Origin: Planococcus citreus
GTDB lineage: Bacteria; Bacillota; Bacilli; Bacillales_A; Planococcaceae
Assembly (NCBI RefSeq): GCF_003664125.1
Contig: NZ_RCCP01000001.1
Span: 496,001 to 560,000, forward strand
Length of the DNA: 64,000 bases
Reading direction: 5' to 3'
The notes under the pieces are model-generated. The model had not been told where the DNA came from. It searched no databases and worked only from the letters and a program-made list of their open reading frames with translations. This document shows positions 9,275 to 18,432 of this stretch, piece after piece. Position numbers and translations under genes: made by a program. Position 1 is the first letter of the stretch. The number at the start of each line of letters is the position of its first letter.

Positions 9275-10379
9275 TTATTGCATTTTTGAACGCAGCATGG
9301 CATGGATAAATCCGTCCAAGTCACCATCCATGACAGCCTGCAAATTCCCTGTTTCGTAGTTCGTCCGGTGGTCTTTGACCATGGAATACGGGTGGAAAAC
9401 GTAAGAGCGGATTTGGCTGCCCCAGCCGATTTCTTTTTGCTCACCGCGGATTTCCAGCAATTCTTGCTCCTGCTCTTCGATTTTCAATGCGTAGAGCTTC
9501 GCTTTTAGCATTTGCATCGCTTTTTCGCGGTTTTTGATCTGTGAACGTTCTTGTTGGCAAGTCACTACAGCACCGGTTGGCAAGTGGGTGATCCGGACAG
9601 CGGAGTCTGTCGTATTGATGTGCTGTCCACCCGCACCACTTGCACGGTAGGTATCGACTTTCAGATCTTCGGTGCGGATATCGATTTCGATTTCGCCCGT
9701 GAACTCCGGCATCACTTCACACGATACAAATGATGTGTGGCGGCGTCCCGAAGAATCAAACGGCGAAATGCGAACCAAGCGATGAACGCCTTTTTCAGCT
9801 TTCAAATAGCCGTAAGCATTATGCCCTTTAATGCCGAGCGTCACTGATTTGACGCCGGCTTCATCCCCTGCCAGGTAATCCAAAGTTTCCACTTTGAATC
9901 CGCGTTTCTCAGCCCAGCGCGTATACATGCGCAGCAGCATCGAGCACCAATCCTGGGATTCTGTTCCACCAGCACCAGGGTGTAATTCTAATATGGCATT
10001 GTTTTTATCGTATTCTTCACTTAATAGAAGCTCCAACTCGAACGCGTTCAAGTCTTTAAGAAACTGCTTCAGTTCCCCGCTTACTTCTTCGTGAAGTTCC
10101 TCATCCGGTTCTTCACGCAACAGTTCAAGCGTCATTTCCATATTCTCTTGCTCTTCCTCGAACTTGCGGTAACGATTGACTGTATCTTTCAATGCATTCA
10201 CTTCGGAAATGACCACTTGCGCTTCTTCTTGGTTATTCCAGAAATTCGGGTCGATCATTCGCTCGTCCAATTCCTGTATACGTGCCTCTTTGTTTTCTAA
10301 GTCAAAGAGACCCCCTGAAGTCCGCCAGTTTTTCGGCTGTTTTGTCAAGCTCGTTGCGAATATCCGCTAATTCCATCAT
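9275..10379 (-). CDS. prfB: Peptide chain release factor 2, with programmed +1 frameshift
   Basis: RF2 recognises UGA/UAA stop codons. The coding region is split: frame 0 runs from ATG 10379 (or 10376) for 25 codons to an in-frame TGA at 10304-10302, then reading continues in the +1 frame from GAC 10303 to 9275, giving 367 residues, the normal RF2 length. The peptide-release motif GGQ ([10 protein letters not shown]) and the class I RF core are present, and the RF2 anticodon-like region precedes it. Without the frameshift the second frame has no good ribosome site, while GAGGAGG lies 8 nt before ATG 10379. Downstream of secA as in Bacillus. Confidence 0.96.
10301..10316 (-). promoter_or_regulatory. 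RF2 autoregulatory frameshift site
   Basis: On the minus strand the sequence is AGGGGG TCT CTT TGA C: an internal Shine-Dalgarno-like AGGGGG three nucleotides upstream of the slippery CTT-TGA-C. This matches the established RF2 feedback signal: low RF2 slows termination at TGA and favours the +1 shift. Confidence 0.95.
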
Positions 10380-10402
10380 ATAAAGTTCCTCCTCATAATA
10401 AT

Positions 10403-10427
10403 GCCGAAGAGCTTTTGCTCTTCGGCC
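10403..10427 (-). terminator. secA-prfB intercistronic hairpin
   Basis: GCCGAAGAGC-TTTT-GCTCTTCGGC is a perfect 10-bp stem between the secA stop and the prfB ribosome site. It has no strong U-run on the minus strand, so partial attenuation is likelier than full termination. Confidence 0.6.
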
Positions 10428-10439
10428 ATAAACAATCGT

Positions 10440-12956
10440 TTACGAAGCTGCCCCGTGGCAGTTCTTGAATTTCTTGCCGCTGCCGCATGGGCACAAATCA
10501 TTGCGCCCGACTTCCATCTCGCGGCGTGCCGGCTCTTTTCTCTTGCGTGGTGCATCCCCGCCTTCTTTCGGGTTGACGGCTTGGCCTTTTGCCACTTCTT
10601 CACGCTCGAGATTGTTCTTGATTTCCGCTTTCATGGCGTATTTCGCCACGTCATCTTCAATCGCCTCGATCATCGCTTCGAACATGGCAAAGCCTTCGTT
10701 CTGGTATTCACGAAGCGGGTCATTCTGGCCATATGCACGCAAGTGAATCCCTTGTCTCAACTGGTCCATCGCATCGATGTGGTCGATCCACTTCGTATCG
10801 ATCGAACGCAGGAGAACTACTTTCTCGAATTCGCGCATGCGGGTAGGTGTCATTTCGACTTCTTTTTCGTCATAATGCGCTGTTACTTTCTCGCGGATAA
10901 ATTCGATAATCTGTTCTTGCGTCTTGCCTTCTAGATCTTGTTCGGTGATGGTATCTTCCGGCAAGAGATTGGCGGAAATCACTTCCGTTAAGGACTTCAA
11001 GTGCCATTCTTCAGGCTTTTCAGCTGTTGTATAGCTTGCAACCATACGGCCGATCGAACTATCGATCATATTGTCGACAAGTTCACGCATATTGTCCGTC
11101 TCGAGCACTTCCATCCGCTCTTTATAGATGATTTCACGCTGCTCGCGCAACACATCATCGTACTGCAAAAGACGTTTCCGTGCATCGAAGTTATTGCCTT
11201 CCACCCGTTTTTGTGCGGATTCGACAGAACGCGTCACCATGCGTGATTGCAGCGGCTGGGAGTCGTCCATACCCAGTTTGCCCATCATATTGCGCATGGA
11301 GTCCGAACCGAAGCGGCGCATCAAATCATCTTCAAGCGATAGATAGAATTGCGTCACGCCGGGATCTCCCTGGCGTCCGGAACGGCCGCGCAGCTGGTTA
11401 TCGATGCGGCGGGATTCGTGGCGTTCCGTACCGATGACCGCGAGGCCGCCCGCTTCGATGACGCCTTCACCCAATTTGATATCCGTTCCGCGCCCTGCCA
11501 TATTCGTGGCAATCGTGACGGCGCCTTTTTGGCCGGCATCTAGGATGATTTCAGCTTCATGTGCGTGGTTTTTCGCATTCAAGACCGAATGCTTGATGCC
11601 TTTTTTGGTCAAATACGCGGAAATGATTTCGGACGTTTCAATCGCAACGGTACCGACAAGAACCGGCTGCCCTTTTTTATGGCGCTCAATAATGTCCTCG
11701 GAAACCGCTTTGTACTTGCCTTCCGTTGTCGCATAAATCAAATCGACACGGTCATCACGGATGATCGGTTTATTCGTCGGAATGGAGATGACATTCATAT
11801 TGTAGATATTGCGGAACTCTTCTTCTTCCGTTTTTGCCGTACCGGTCATACCTGACAATTTCTCATATTTGCGGAAGTAGTTCTGGAACGTGATTGTCGC
11901 CATCGTCATCGATTCGTTTTGGACTTCGAGGCCTTCTTTTGCTTCAATCGCCTGGTGGAGACCGTCCGAATAGCGGCGGCCTTTCATGAGGCGGCCAGTG
12001 AATTGGTCAACAATGACCACTTCGCCGTCCTGGACGACATAGTCGACGTCTTTTTGCATCGTCACATGCGCTTTTAGCGATTGGTTGATCGCGTGATTCA
12101 GACGCACGTGGGTCAAATCGAATAAATTATCGATGCTGAAGGCTTTCTCGACTTTTTCAATACCTTCTTCCGTCAACACGACACCTTTTGTTGTTTCATC
12201 ATAAGCGTAATCCGTATCTTTCTGCAGCAGGCGGCCGAACGCGTTTGCCTGCATATAAAGCTGTGCAGACTTCGCCGCTTGCCCTGAAATGATCAATGGC
12301 GTCCGCGCTTCATCGATCAAGATTGAATCGACTTCATCGATGACGGCAAAATGAAGCGGGCGCTGGACCATGTCTTCTTTATATAGCACCATATTATCGC
12401 GCAAATAATCAAAGCCAAGCTCATTATTTGTGCTGTACGTAATGTCCGCTTGATAAGCTTCACGTTTTTGTTCTTTTGTCAGGCTGTTGACGTTGAGTCC
12501 GACCGTCAAACCGAGCCAGTTATAAAGTTGGCCCATTTCTTCCGCATCGCGGCTCGCCAAGTATTCGTTGACGGTCACGACATGGACGCCTTTTTTCGTG
12601 ATGGCATTCAAATAGACGGCCATCGTCGAAGTCAAAGTTTTACCTTCACCGGTCTTCATCTCGGAAATATTCCCTTGATGAAGCGATGCGGCCCCCATGA
12701 TCTGGACACGGAATGGATACATTCCCAGTACGCGCTTCGATGCCTCGCGCACTGTCGCGAATGCCTCAGGCAGCATGTCGTCGAGTGACTCGCCTTGTTC
12801 GAAACGCGCTGTGAATTCGACTGTTTTTGCTTTTAAGGCTTCGTCTGTCTTAGCCGTATACTCATCGGCCAGCGCTTCCACCTGATCTGACACTTTTTCC
12901 AATCGTTTTAAATCCCGTTTGTTCGGGTCAAATACTTTATTCAATACTCCAAGCAT
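10440..12956 (-). CDS. secA: Preprotein translocase ATPase SecA
   Basis: The 838-residue motor of Sec export (B. subtilis SecA is 841). Walker A MKTGEGKT lies near residue 100 and the DEAD-type motif [13 protein letters not shown] near 210. The preprotein crosslinking domain follows, then the second helicase domain with GRGTDIKLG and the arginine-finger region [13 protein letters not shown]. The C-terminus carries the zinc/SecB-type motif [14 protein letters not shown]. It works at the cytoplasmic membrane with SecYEG. ATG 12956 follows GGGAG. Confidence 0.98.
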   Translation of the reverse strand: MLGVLNKVFDPNKRDLKRLEKVSDQVEALADEYTAKTDEALKAKTVEFTARFEQGESLDDMLPEAFATVREASKRVLGMYPFRVQIMGAASLHQGNISEMKTGEGKTLTSTMAVYLNAITKKGVHVVTVNEYLASRDAEEMGQLYNWLGLTVGLNVNSLTKEQKREAYQADITYSTNNELGFDYLRDNMVLYKEDMVQRPLHFAVIDEVDSILIDEARTPLIISGQAAKSAQLYMQANAFGRLLQKDTDYAYDETTKGVVLTEEGIEKVEKAFSIDNLFDLTHVRLNHAINQSLKAHVTMQKDVDYVVQDGEVVIVDQFTGRLMKGRRYSDGLHQAIEAKEGLEVQNESMTMATITFQNYFRKYEKLSGMTGTAKTEEEEFRNIYNMNVISIPTNKPIIRDDRVDLIYATTEGKYKAVSEDIIERHKKGQPVLVGTVAIETSEIISAYLTKKGIKHSVLNAKNHAHEAEIILDAGQKGAVTIATNMAGRGTDIKLGEGVIEAGGLAVIGTERHESRRIDNQLRGRSGRQGDPGVTQFYLSLEDDLMRRFGSDSMRNMMGKLGMDDSQPLQSRMVTRSVESAQKRVEGNNFDARKRLLQYDDVLREQREIIYKERMEVLETDNMRELVDNMIDSSIGRMVASYTTAEKPEEWHLKSLTEVISANLLPEDTITEQDLEGKTQEQIIEFIREKVTAHYDEKEVEMTPTRMREFEKVVLLRSIDTKWIDHIDAMDQLRQGIHLRAYGQNDPLREYQNEGFAMFEAMIEAIEDDVAKYAMKAEIKNNLEREEVAKGQAVNPKEGGDAPRKRKEPARREMEVGRNDLCPCGSGKKFKNCHGAAS

Positions 12957-13214
12957 GTTTAACCGCTCCCTGCATGGCGATTCCGGCTGAAGACAGCATA
13001 GAAACCGCGATTGCTCATATTTTCATTCTTTGGGTTTATCTTAATCATATGCAGCATTTTCAAAAAAAAAATCTCACCATTCATTTTAACACTGCACTAT
13101 AAAGCGTGCAAACAATGCATTTTTCACCCATGCGCAAATTTATGTCAAAAAGAACCGATTGCTGATACATCTACAATCAAGAAAAAACAAGACACGTATA
13201 TGTAAATAACTGCA

Positions 13215-13243
13215 TAACAAAAGCCTCCCGTTACAGGAGGCTT
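13215..13243 (-). terminator. hpf terminator
   Basis: AAGCCTCC (13221-13228) pairs with GGAGGCTT (13236-13243), followed on the minus strand by UUUUGUU. Confidence 0.8.
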
Positions 13244-13249
13244 CCACTA

Positions 13250-13819
13250 TTATGAAGTTGTTTCAATCAATCCGTATGAACCGTCTTTACGTTTGTAGAC
13301 GATGTTCGTGCCATTTGATTCAGCGTCTGTGAAGACGAAGAAACTATGCCCGAGCATATTCATCTGAAGAACCGCTTCTTCCTCGTCCATCGGTTTCAAA
13401 TCGAATTGTTTTGTGCGGACGATTTTCAAGTCTTCTTCATCATCCGATTCCGCAGCACCGTTGTTTTGTGCTTCGCTTTCGGCTTGTGCAAACGCAAGGC
13501 CCATTCCTTCGCGGTCACGGAATTTACGATTGACTTTCGTTTTATACTTGCGGATTTGACGTTCCAGTTTTGAAACGATCAAATCGATCGCTGCATAGAG
13601 GTCATCGTGCCGTTCTTCTGCACGTAATGTTAAGTTTTTCATCGGAATTGTAACTTCCACTTTTGTTTGGCTATGGTTATACGTTTTCAAGTTGACCATC
13701 GCTGTTGCATTCGCTCCATCGGTGAAGTAGCGTTCGATTTTCTCTACCTTCTTCTCGATGTGTTCGCGTATTGCGGGAGTTACCTCAATATTCTCGCCTC
13801 TGATGTTGAATTGCAGCAT
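13250..13819 (-). CDS. hpf: Long-form ribosome hibernation promoting factor
   Basis: A 189-residue long HPF (B. subtilis YvyD). The N-terminal domain (about residues 1-100, starting MLQFNIRGENIEVTPAI) binds the 30S decoding region. A low-complexity acidic linker (about 105-130) leads to the C-terminal dimerisation domain (about 131-189), which joins two 70S ribosomes into 100S dimers. Monocistronic upstream of secA, as in B. subtilis. A sigma-B-like promoter lies upstream, in line with stress control known for the orthologue. Confidence 0.95.
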   Translation of the reverse strand: MLQFNIRGENIEVTPAIREHIEKKVEKIERYFTDGANATAMVNLKTYNHSQTKVEVTIPMKNLTLRAEERHDDLYAAIDLIVSKLERQIRKYKTKVNRKFRDREGMGLAFAQAESEAQNNGAAESDDEEDLKIVRTKQFDLKPMDEEEAVLQMNMLGHSFFVFTDAESNGTNIVYKRKDGSYGLIETTS

Positions 13820-13861
13820 GTGAACTCCTCCTTCTGTTTTGCTATCTATCTATTTCTAGTT

Positions 13862-13887
13862 GTTCCCTCCGGAATCCTTCTTGAAAC
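13862..13887 (-). promoter_or_regulatory. candidate sigma-B promoter of hpf
   Basis: On the minus strand GTTTCA (13887-13882), 14 nt, GGGAAC (13867-13862), compared with GTTTAA-N12-15-GGGTAT. The match is 5/6 and 4/6, placed about 45 nt before the ATG. Confidence 0.45.
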
Positions 13888-13910
13888 GTAAAAAGTTTCA
13901 GCACTATAGT
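13881..13910 (+). promoter_or_regulatory. candidate sigma-A promoter of the SDR gene
   Basis: TTGAAA (13881-13886), 18 nt, TATAGT (13905-13910), each 5/6 to consensus. It overlaps the divergent hpf promoter; the shared element TGAAAC-N7-GTTTCA (13882-13900) is an inverted repeat. Confidence 0.55.
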
Positions 13911-13945
13911 AAAAAGGTAAACTATATGACAAGGAGATGAAGCCC

Positions 13946-14653
13946 ATGTTTACAAATAAAACGATTGTAGTGACTGGTGCCGCACAAGGCATCGGGAAAA
14001 CTGTAGCACACTATTTCCAAAGAGAAGGCGCGAACGTCATCGGCCTGGATATTGAAAAAGTCGAAATCGACGGAGTGGAATACCGCCGCTGCGATGTAGG
14101 AAGTTTTTCGGAAGTTGAACGCGTCTTCTCCGACATCCACAAATCCCATGGCAGCATCCATGTGCTGATCAACAACGCCGGAATTTCGGAATTCACGCCG
14201 CTTTGGGAATTGACGGAAGAAGATTGGGACCGCGTGCTCAATACGAATTTGAAGAGCGTCTTTATCTGCAGCCGCGAAGCTGCCCGTTATATGGATGAAG
14301 ACATCCGGTCAATCGTCAATATGTCATCAACGAGAGCGTTCATGTCAGAACAAGGGACGGAAAGCTACTCTGCATCCAAAGGCGGGATTTTTGCGCTCAG
14401 CCATTCACTCGCAGCAAGCCTTCATACAAAAGGCATCCGCGTTAACTCGATTGCCCCTGGCTGGATACATACCGGCGATAAGGATGAACTGCGTAAAGTC
14501 GACCATGAGCAGCATTGGAGCGGGCGTGTCGGTACCACAGACGATATCGCTAGAGCGTGCTTATTCTTGTCGAATCCTGATAATTCTTTCATTACCGGCG
14601 AATGTTTGACGATTGATGGCGGCATGACACGCAAAATGATTTACGAACATTAA
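13946..14653 (+). CDS. Short-chain dehydrogenase/reductase
   Basis: A 235-residue classical SDR. The NAD(P)-binding motif TGAAQGIG is near residue 10, NNAG near 80, and the catalytic Ser-Tyr-Lys set is in NMSSTRAF and YSASKGG (about residue 148). The C-terminal end GECLTIDGGMT is standard. The substrate is unknown. I start at ATG 13946, 9 nt after AAGGAG; the earlier ATG at 13937 touches the ribosome site. It stands where B. subtilis has its flagellar gene block and faces away from hpf. Confidence 0.88.
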   Translation: MFTNKTIVVTGAAQGIGKTVAHYFQREGANVIGLDIEKVEIDGVEYRRCDVGSFSEVERVFSDIHKSHGSIHVLINNAGISEFTPLWELTEEDWDRVLNTNLKSVFICSREAARYMDEDIRSIVNMSSTRAFMSEQGTESYSASKGGIFALSHSLAASLHTKGIRVNSIAPGWIHTGDKDELRKVDHEQHWSGRVGTTDDIARACLFLSNPDNSFITGECLTIDGGMTRKMIYEH

Positions 14654-14658
14654 TACAG

Positions 14659-14686
14659 GCGGCTGCTATGCAGCTGCTTTTTTATT
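14659..14686 (+). terminator. SDR gene terminator
   Basis: GCGGCTGC-tat-GCAGCTGC (14659-14677) followed by TTTTTTATT. Confidence 0.8.
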
Positions 14687-14711
14687 GCCTAAGAGTCAAT
14701 TGACTGTTCAA

Positions 14712-15371
14712 TTACGCGCGAATCAACGTGAGTATGCGGATCGACTCTGCGCCCGCTTCCTGCAAAGTTTTTGCTGCCTGTCGCATCGTTGTGCCTGTGG
14801 TATAGAGATCATCCACCAGCACCAGTTGTTTCGGGACCACTCTCTCGTTCAATCGAAACAATTGCTTTGTCGCCATCCGTTCCTCGCGGGTTTTCTCCCC
14901 CAAAGTTTCACCGCATTTTTCCAGCAGATGACTGTACGGAATCCCCGCCGCCAATAGCAATTCGTCCACTTGTGAAAAGCTTCGTTCGCGCAGCTTCTCG
15001 GCATTCAGCGGAATCGGCACGATTAGCGCTCGCTCGTTCGCCAAGGCTTCCCTTAAATCCTTCGCAAACACTTGTGCCAATAAGACATCTTTTAAAAACT
15101 TGTATTGGTGGAACCAGTCTTTCATGGCATCGTTGTAGCGGTAAAGGCTTTTTCCTGAGTGGATAAGGCCCCGGTAGCCATGCTCTTCCCAGTAATGGCA
15201 ATCACGGCAAACAGCTTCGCCCTCTTTGCCGCAATATTTACAGCCTTGTCCGGTAATTTTTGAAAACTCATTCCGGCACGGCTGGCAGAGCAATTCCGGA
15301 GGTTCATAGAGGAAAATGCCGCGCCACGAAGGGGCAAAGCGCAATACTTGATCGCATAAACAGCAGTTCAT
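14712..15371 (-). CDS. comFC: Competence protein ComFC, phosphoribosyltransferase family
   Basis: A 219-residue ComF/GntX-type protein. The N-terminal ~60 residues contain cysteine pairs for zinc (CCLC, CQPC, CKYC, CRDC), more than usual. The C-terminal half is a phosphoribosyltransferase-like domain with the PRPP loop VLVDDLYTTGTT near residue 180. It assists uptake of single-stranded DNA during transformation in Bacillus. Its ATG overlaps the comFA stop by 4 nt. comFB, which lies between the two in B. subtilis, is absent. Confidence 0.92.
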   Translation of the reverse strand: MNCCLCDQVLRFAPSWRGIFLYEPPELLCQPCRNEFSKITGQGCKYCGKEGEAVCRDCHYWEEHGYRGLIHSGKSLYRYNDAMKDWFHQYKFLKDVLLAQVFAKDLREALANERALIVPIPLNAEKLRERSFSQVDELLLAAGIPYSHLLEKCGETLGEKTREERMATKQLFRLNERVVPKQLVLVDDLYTTGTTMRQAAKTLQEAGAESIRILTLIRA

Positions 15372-16696
15372 GCTTTTCCCAACTTGTTATAGAAGAGAAT
15401 CTCTTCCCTGGCCGCATCCATTTGCCTGGTGATGCCATTGTGGAAAAAGATGACGTCCCCAGTAGGGTCTTCCGCGCTTCGCCCGACCCTCCCGGCAATT
15501 TGGATGAGCGCTGCCCGGTCGAATACACAGTGGTCGGCCCCGATGACGGCGACTTGCAAATGGGGGATGGTGATGCCGCGTTCTAATATAGTGGATGTGG
15601 CAAGGCCTGATAAGCCACCATCCCTCAACTGCATCACTTTTTCTTTGCGCTGTGGATCTTTCGAATGGACTGCAGCGATTGCGCAATCGATTTTGTGCAG
15701 CAACGGGCTTGCTTGCTCAATCAATTGAATAGATGGAAAGAATAAAAGGAACGGCTGTTTTTTCTGCAGCTTGTCTTCTATCCAATCTTTTAACGGAGCA
15801 GGGATTTTGCCTTTTTGGATATGGCGTTCATAATTCCACATCGATCGGTAAGTGGGAACTGGCAGTGGCGCGCCATGGTAACGCCTGAATATGGTGGAGT
15901 GTCCGGCAATCTGTTTTCGGAGAGTTTTGGATGGAGTGGCAGAAATGTAGACGACGGGAGCGGACGGCTTGGCGGCTTTTTTCACGGCCCGTTCAAGTGA
16001 TGGGTCAAGCGAATATGGAAAAGCATCCGCTTCATCGACGAATAGTAAATCAAAGGCTTCCTGAAATCGATACAATTGGTGGGTGGTGGCCAGGATGATT
16101 TCGCCGTACCCCGCTTGTTCAGGGCTATCGCCGTAGAGTGTATGGACGTTGGCATCCGGGAATGCCTGCTTGAATCTGGGGGACAATTCGAGGATGACGT
16201 CGGTGCGCGGTGCAGCCACACAAATGCGCAATCCTTTTTGTAGCGCTTCGTGGATCGGGGAAAATAGAATTTCTGTTTTGCCGGCACCGCATACGGCATA
16301 CAAGAGGTGATCTTCTTGCTTTCGGATGCTGTCGGAGATGGCTTGCGATGCGTTTGCCTGCTGGGGCGTCAGGCTGCCGGCCCAGCCAAAGGCACGTGGG
16401 GCTGATTTTGGAAGTGCGGGAGATGTCCATAAAACCAATTCCGTGCAACTGCTGATACGCCCCATCTTGATGCATGTCCGGCAATAGCGGCAAACTTCGC
16501 CGCACGTTGCGCATTGGAATGGAATCACATAATCGGGCGACGTCTCAAGGCATCTTGCACACTGGCCGTCAGCCGATATACCGCTAACTACGCGTGCGCT
16601 GCCTTTCTCGATTGCTTCCTGTATGACTTCTTTTGGGAACGGAATGAATGGCTTTATCCATATCCTCCCTGTTAAAAATGCTTCGATTGCTTGCAT
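15368..16696 (-). CDS. comFA: Competence DNA-translocation helicase ComFA
   Basis: A 442-residue DEAD-type helicase that drives DNA through the ComEC channel in transformable Bacillales. An N-terminal four-cysteine zinc motif (CARC..CATC..CRYC..C, about residues 44-85) precedes the ATPase. Walker A is AVCGAGKTE, motif II DEADAFPY, motif III SATPS and motif VI QIAGRVGRS. I start at ATG 16696 (MQAIEAFLTG), 6-7 nt after AAAGGAGG; 20 further codons are open upstream but lack a ribosome site. First gene of a two-gene comFA-comFC operon. Confidence 0.93.
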   Translation of the reverse strand: MQAIEAFLTGRIWIKPFIPFPKEVIQEAIEKGSARVVSGISADGQCARCLETSPDYVIPFQCATCGEVCRYCRTCIKMGRISSCTELVLWTSPALPKSAPRAFGWAGSLTPQQANASQAISDSIRKQEDHLLYAVCGAGKTEILFSPIHEALQKGLRICVAAPRTDVILELSPRFKQAFPDANVHTLYGDSPEQAGYGEIILATTHQLYRFQEAFDLLFVDEADAFPYSLDPSLERAVKKAAKPSAPVVYISATPSKTLRKQIAGHSTIFRRYHGAPLPVPTYRSMWNYERHIQKGKIPAPLKDWIEDKLQKKQPFLLFFPSIQLIEQASPLLHKIDCAIAAVHSKDPQRKEKVMQLRDGGLSGLATSTILERGITIPHLQVAVIGADHCVFDRAALIQIAGRVGRSAEDPTGDVIFFHNGITRQMDAAREEILFYNKLGKA

Positions 16697-16720
16697 GGAT
16701 TTCCTCCTTTTTTTATAGCC

Positions 16721-16760
16721 AAAAGGCCTTGGCCGGTCATTTCTTTGCCCAGCCAAGGCC
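16721..16760 (-). terminator. degV terminator overlapping its stop codon
   Basis: GGCCTTGGC (16725-16733) pairs with GCCAAGGCC (16752-16760) with an 18-nt loop and a following UUUU. The 5' arm lies inside the last degV codons. Confidence 0.65.
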
Positions 16761-17567
16761 CATTGCGCCTTCTCCTAAATGCGTGCCGATGACCGGGCCG
16801 AAATGAGAAATCGTGAATTCCACATCCGGGCAGGCCAGTTCAAGCTCCGCTTTCCATTTTTCCGCTTCTTCGAGCCGGTTGGCGTGGATGACCGTCGCTT
16901 GAAGCGGTTCTTTGCCGCAGTCTTTTTTCAATTCTTCCGCAATGCGATTCATCGCCTTTTTTCGTGTGCGGATCTTTTCATACGGGACGATCAGCTTGTC
17001 CTGGAAATGCAGCAACGGTTTGATCTGAAGCATGCTGCCGACCAAAGCCTGGGCCCCTGATAAACGCCCGCCGCGTTGCAAATGGCGAAGGTCTTCCACC
17101 ATGAAATAAGCACGCAGCGTTTTTTTCATTTCCTCAAGTTCTGCCAAAATCCCTTTGGCATCCATGCCTTGCTCCGCCAGTTCCGCTGCTTTTAGCGCAT
17201 AGAACCCTTGAACGGCACAAGCGATTTCAGAATCGAACACGTGGACATCCACGCCTTCGGTCATCTCTCCCGCCTGCTTCGACCCAGCCATTGTTCCGCT
17301 GATGCCGCTGGACAGGTGAATGGCTATGACTTCCTCATGTTGCCCTGAAAGTTGCTCGTATAATGAAATGAACTCACCGACTGGCGGCTGAGAGGTTTTC
17401 GGGAGCTCTTCACGCGCTTTTTCGTAAAATTCCACAGTATCCAATTCGGTTTCCGCATAGGACTCATTGCCGAATGTAATCTGCAAAGGCACCACATGTA
17501 TGCCTTTATCATTTGCTTGCTGCTGCGGAATATACGCTGTGCTGTCTGTTACAATTGCTGTTTTCAT
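16737..17567 (-). CDS. degV: DegV family fatty-acid-binding protein
   Basis: A 276-residue DegV protein. The N-terminal TDSTAYIP and the SSGISGTMAGSKQAGE motif (about residue 95) form the fatty-acid carboxylate site in this family (the FakB type, which feeds exogenous fatty acids to the FakA kinase). The start is ATG 17567; a TTG two codons upstream is possible but closer to GGAGG than usual. It lies between comFA and a lipoprotein, and near degSU as in B. subtilis, although the order is interrupted by two genes. Confidence 0.93.
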   Translation of the reverse strand: MKTAIVTDSTAYIPQQQANDKGIHVVPLQITFGNESYAETELDTVEFYEKAREELPKTSQPPVGEFISLYEQLSGQHEEVIAIHLSSGISGTMAGSKQAGEMTEGVDVHVFDSEIACAVQGFYALKAAELAEQGMDAKGILAELEEMKKTLRAYFMVEDLRHLQRGGRLSGAQALVGSMLQIKPLLHFQDKLIVPYEKIRTRKKAMNRIAEELKKDCGKEPLQATVIHANRLEEAEKWKAELELACPDVEFTISHFGPVIGTHLGEGAMGLGWAKK

Positions 17568-17673
17568 TTTCAATCAGCCTCCACTGCTATCTTACCAAAA
17601 CTTGCCTGCCAATAGACAAAAAATCCGATCCATTGGACGGTCTGTTTTCACTATTTTTAAACTGGCGCGAATC

Positions 17674-17722
17674 CAAAAAAGCTTTTCCGGCTACAAGCAT
17701 CCATTTGCCTGCCAGGAAAAGC
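17674..17722 (-). terminator. lipoprotein gene terminator
   Basis: GCTTTTCCGGC (17681-17691) pairs with GCCAGGAAAAGC (17711-17722), followed on the minus strand by six U residues. Confidence 0.75.
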
Positions 17723-17740
17723 CTTTCGTTTAGTTTTCCA

Positions 17741-18301
17741 TTATTGATTTCCGATGAAATGCAGGCTCGTCACTTTCCAGTCGCCTTGCTCTTTCTTGAA
17801 AACGACCACTTGGCGCCCGGATTGCTGCATCCCTTGTTCTGTGCCGGCTTCATTCATTTCCACATCGATGGTGGCAAACACTTCAGCCCGGTCCTCTTCG
17901 TATTTGACGATTGTTTCGTCGCTCGTCGTATATGTTGTGTCGTAGTTTTCGAAGGCTTCGCTCAATGCCTGCTGGTCTTCTTCACGATCAAAGCCATCGG
18001 GATTTTCCGCGATGGTCGCCATATAGCGGTCCATGTCTTCCGCATTAAAAGCCGCGATGTATTCCTCATACGCGCCAAGGAGTTCCTGCTTTTCAGCTTC
18101 TGGAACATCCGCAGCGATGACGTCTCCCTCATCGTCCAATGTAAACCCTACTTCTTGGTCTGTGATGCCGTGTTCAACCGCATTATTTTCATTGGTGGCA
18201 TTGCCGTCTTCTGCAGTATTGCTATTGACCGACGAATCGTTTTCGTCTGAACAACCTGCGAGCGCCAATATGAGCCCAGTTGCAACTATCCATTTTTTCA
18301 T
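17741..18301 (-). CDS. Lipoprotein with NTF2-like (DUF4440/SnoaL-type) domain
   Basis: A 186-residue lipoprotein. The lipobox LAGC places the lipidated cysteine at residue 17, followed by an Asn/Asp/Glu-rich linker (18-70). The folded part (about 75-186) has the helix-strand pattern of NTF2-like proteins, with YIAAFNAEDMDRYMATI and a C-terminal GDWKVTSLHF strand. Function unknown; exposed on the outer membrane face. Single gene between its own terminator and a divergent exonuclease. Confidence 0.75.
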   Translation of the reverse strand: MKKWIVATGLILALAGCSDENDSSVNSNTAEDGNATNENNAVEHGITDQEVGFTLDDEGDVIAADVPEAEKQELLGAYEEYIAAFNAEDMDRYMATIAENPDGFDREEDQQALSEAFENYDTTYTTSDETIVKYEEDRAEVFATIDVEMNEAGTEQGMQQSGRQVVVFKKEQGDWKVTSLHFIGNQ

Positions 18302-18432
18302 GATGCATTCCTCCTGCGCTCATTTTGCCATAGCCTCGCGCGGAATACAATGAAGAAACAGTGTCAATACGCGACAGGACAATTCCTTCCGCTGTCATGT
18401 ACAATGGAAAGAAACCGAAAGGAGACGATCAT

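Noticed and set aside
10305-10348. prfB starting in the second reading frame at 10348
   Set aside because: That start lacks a ribosome site and would lose the conserved N-terminus; the frameshift signal explains the two frames.
14694-14705. Palindrome AGTCAATTGACT after comFC
   Set aside because: Short, AT-centred, and placed at a 3' end between convergent genes; likely chance, with no linked feature.
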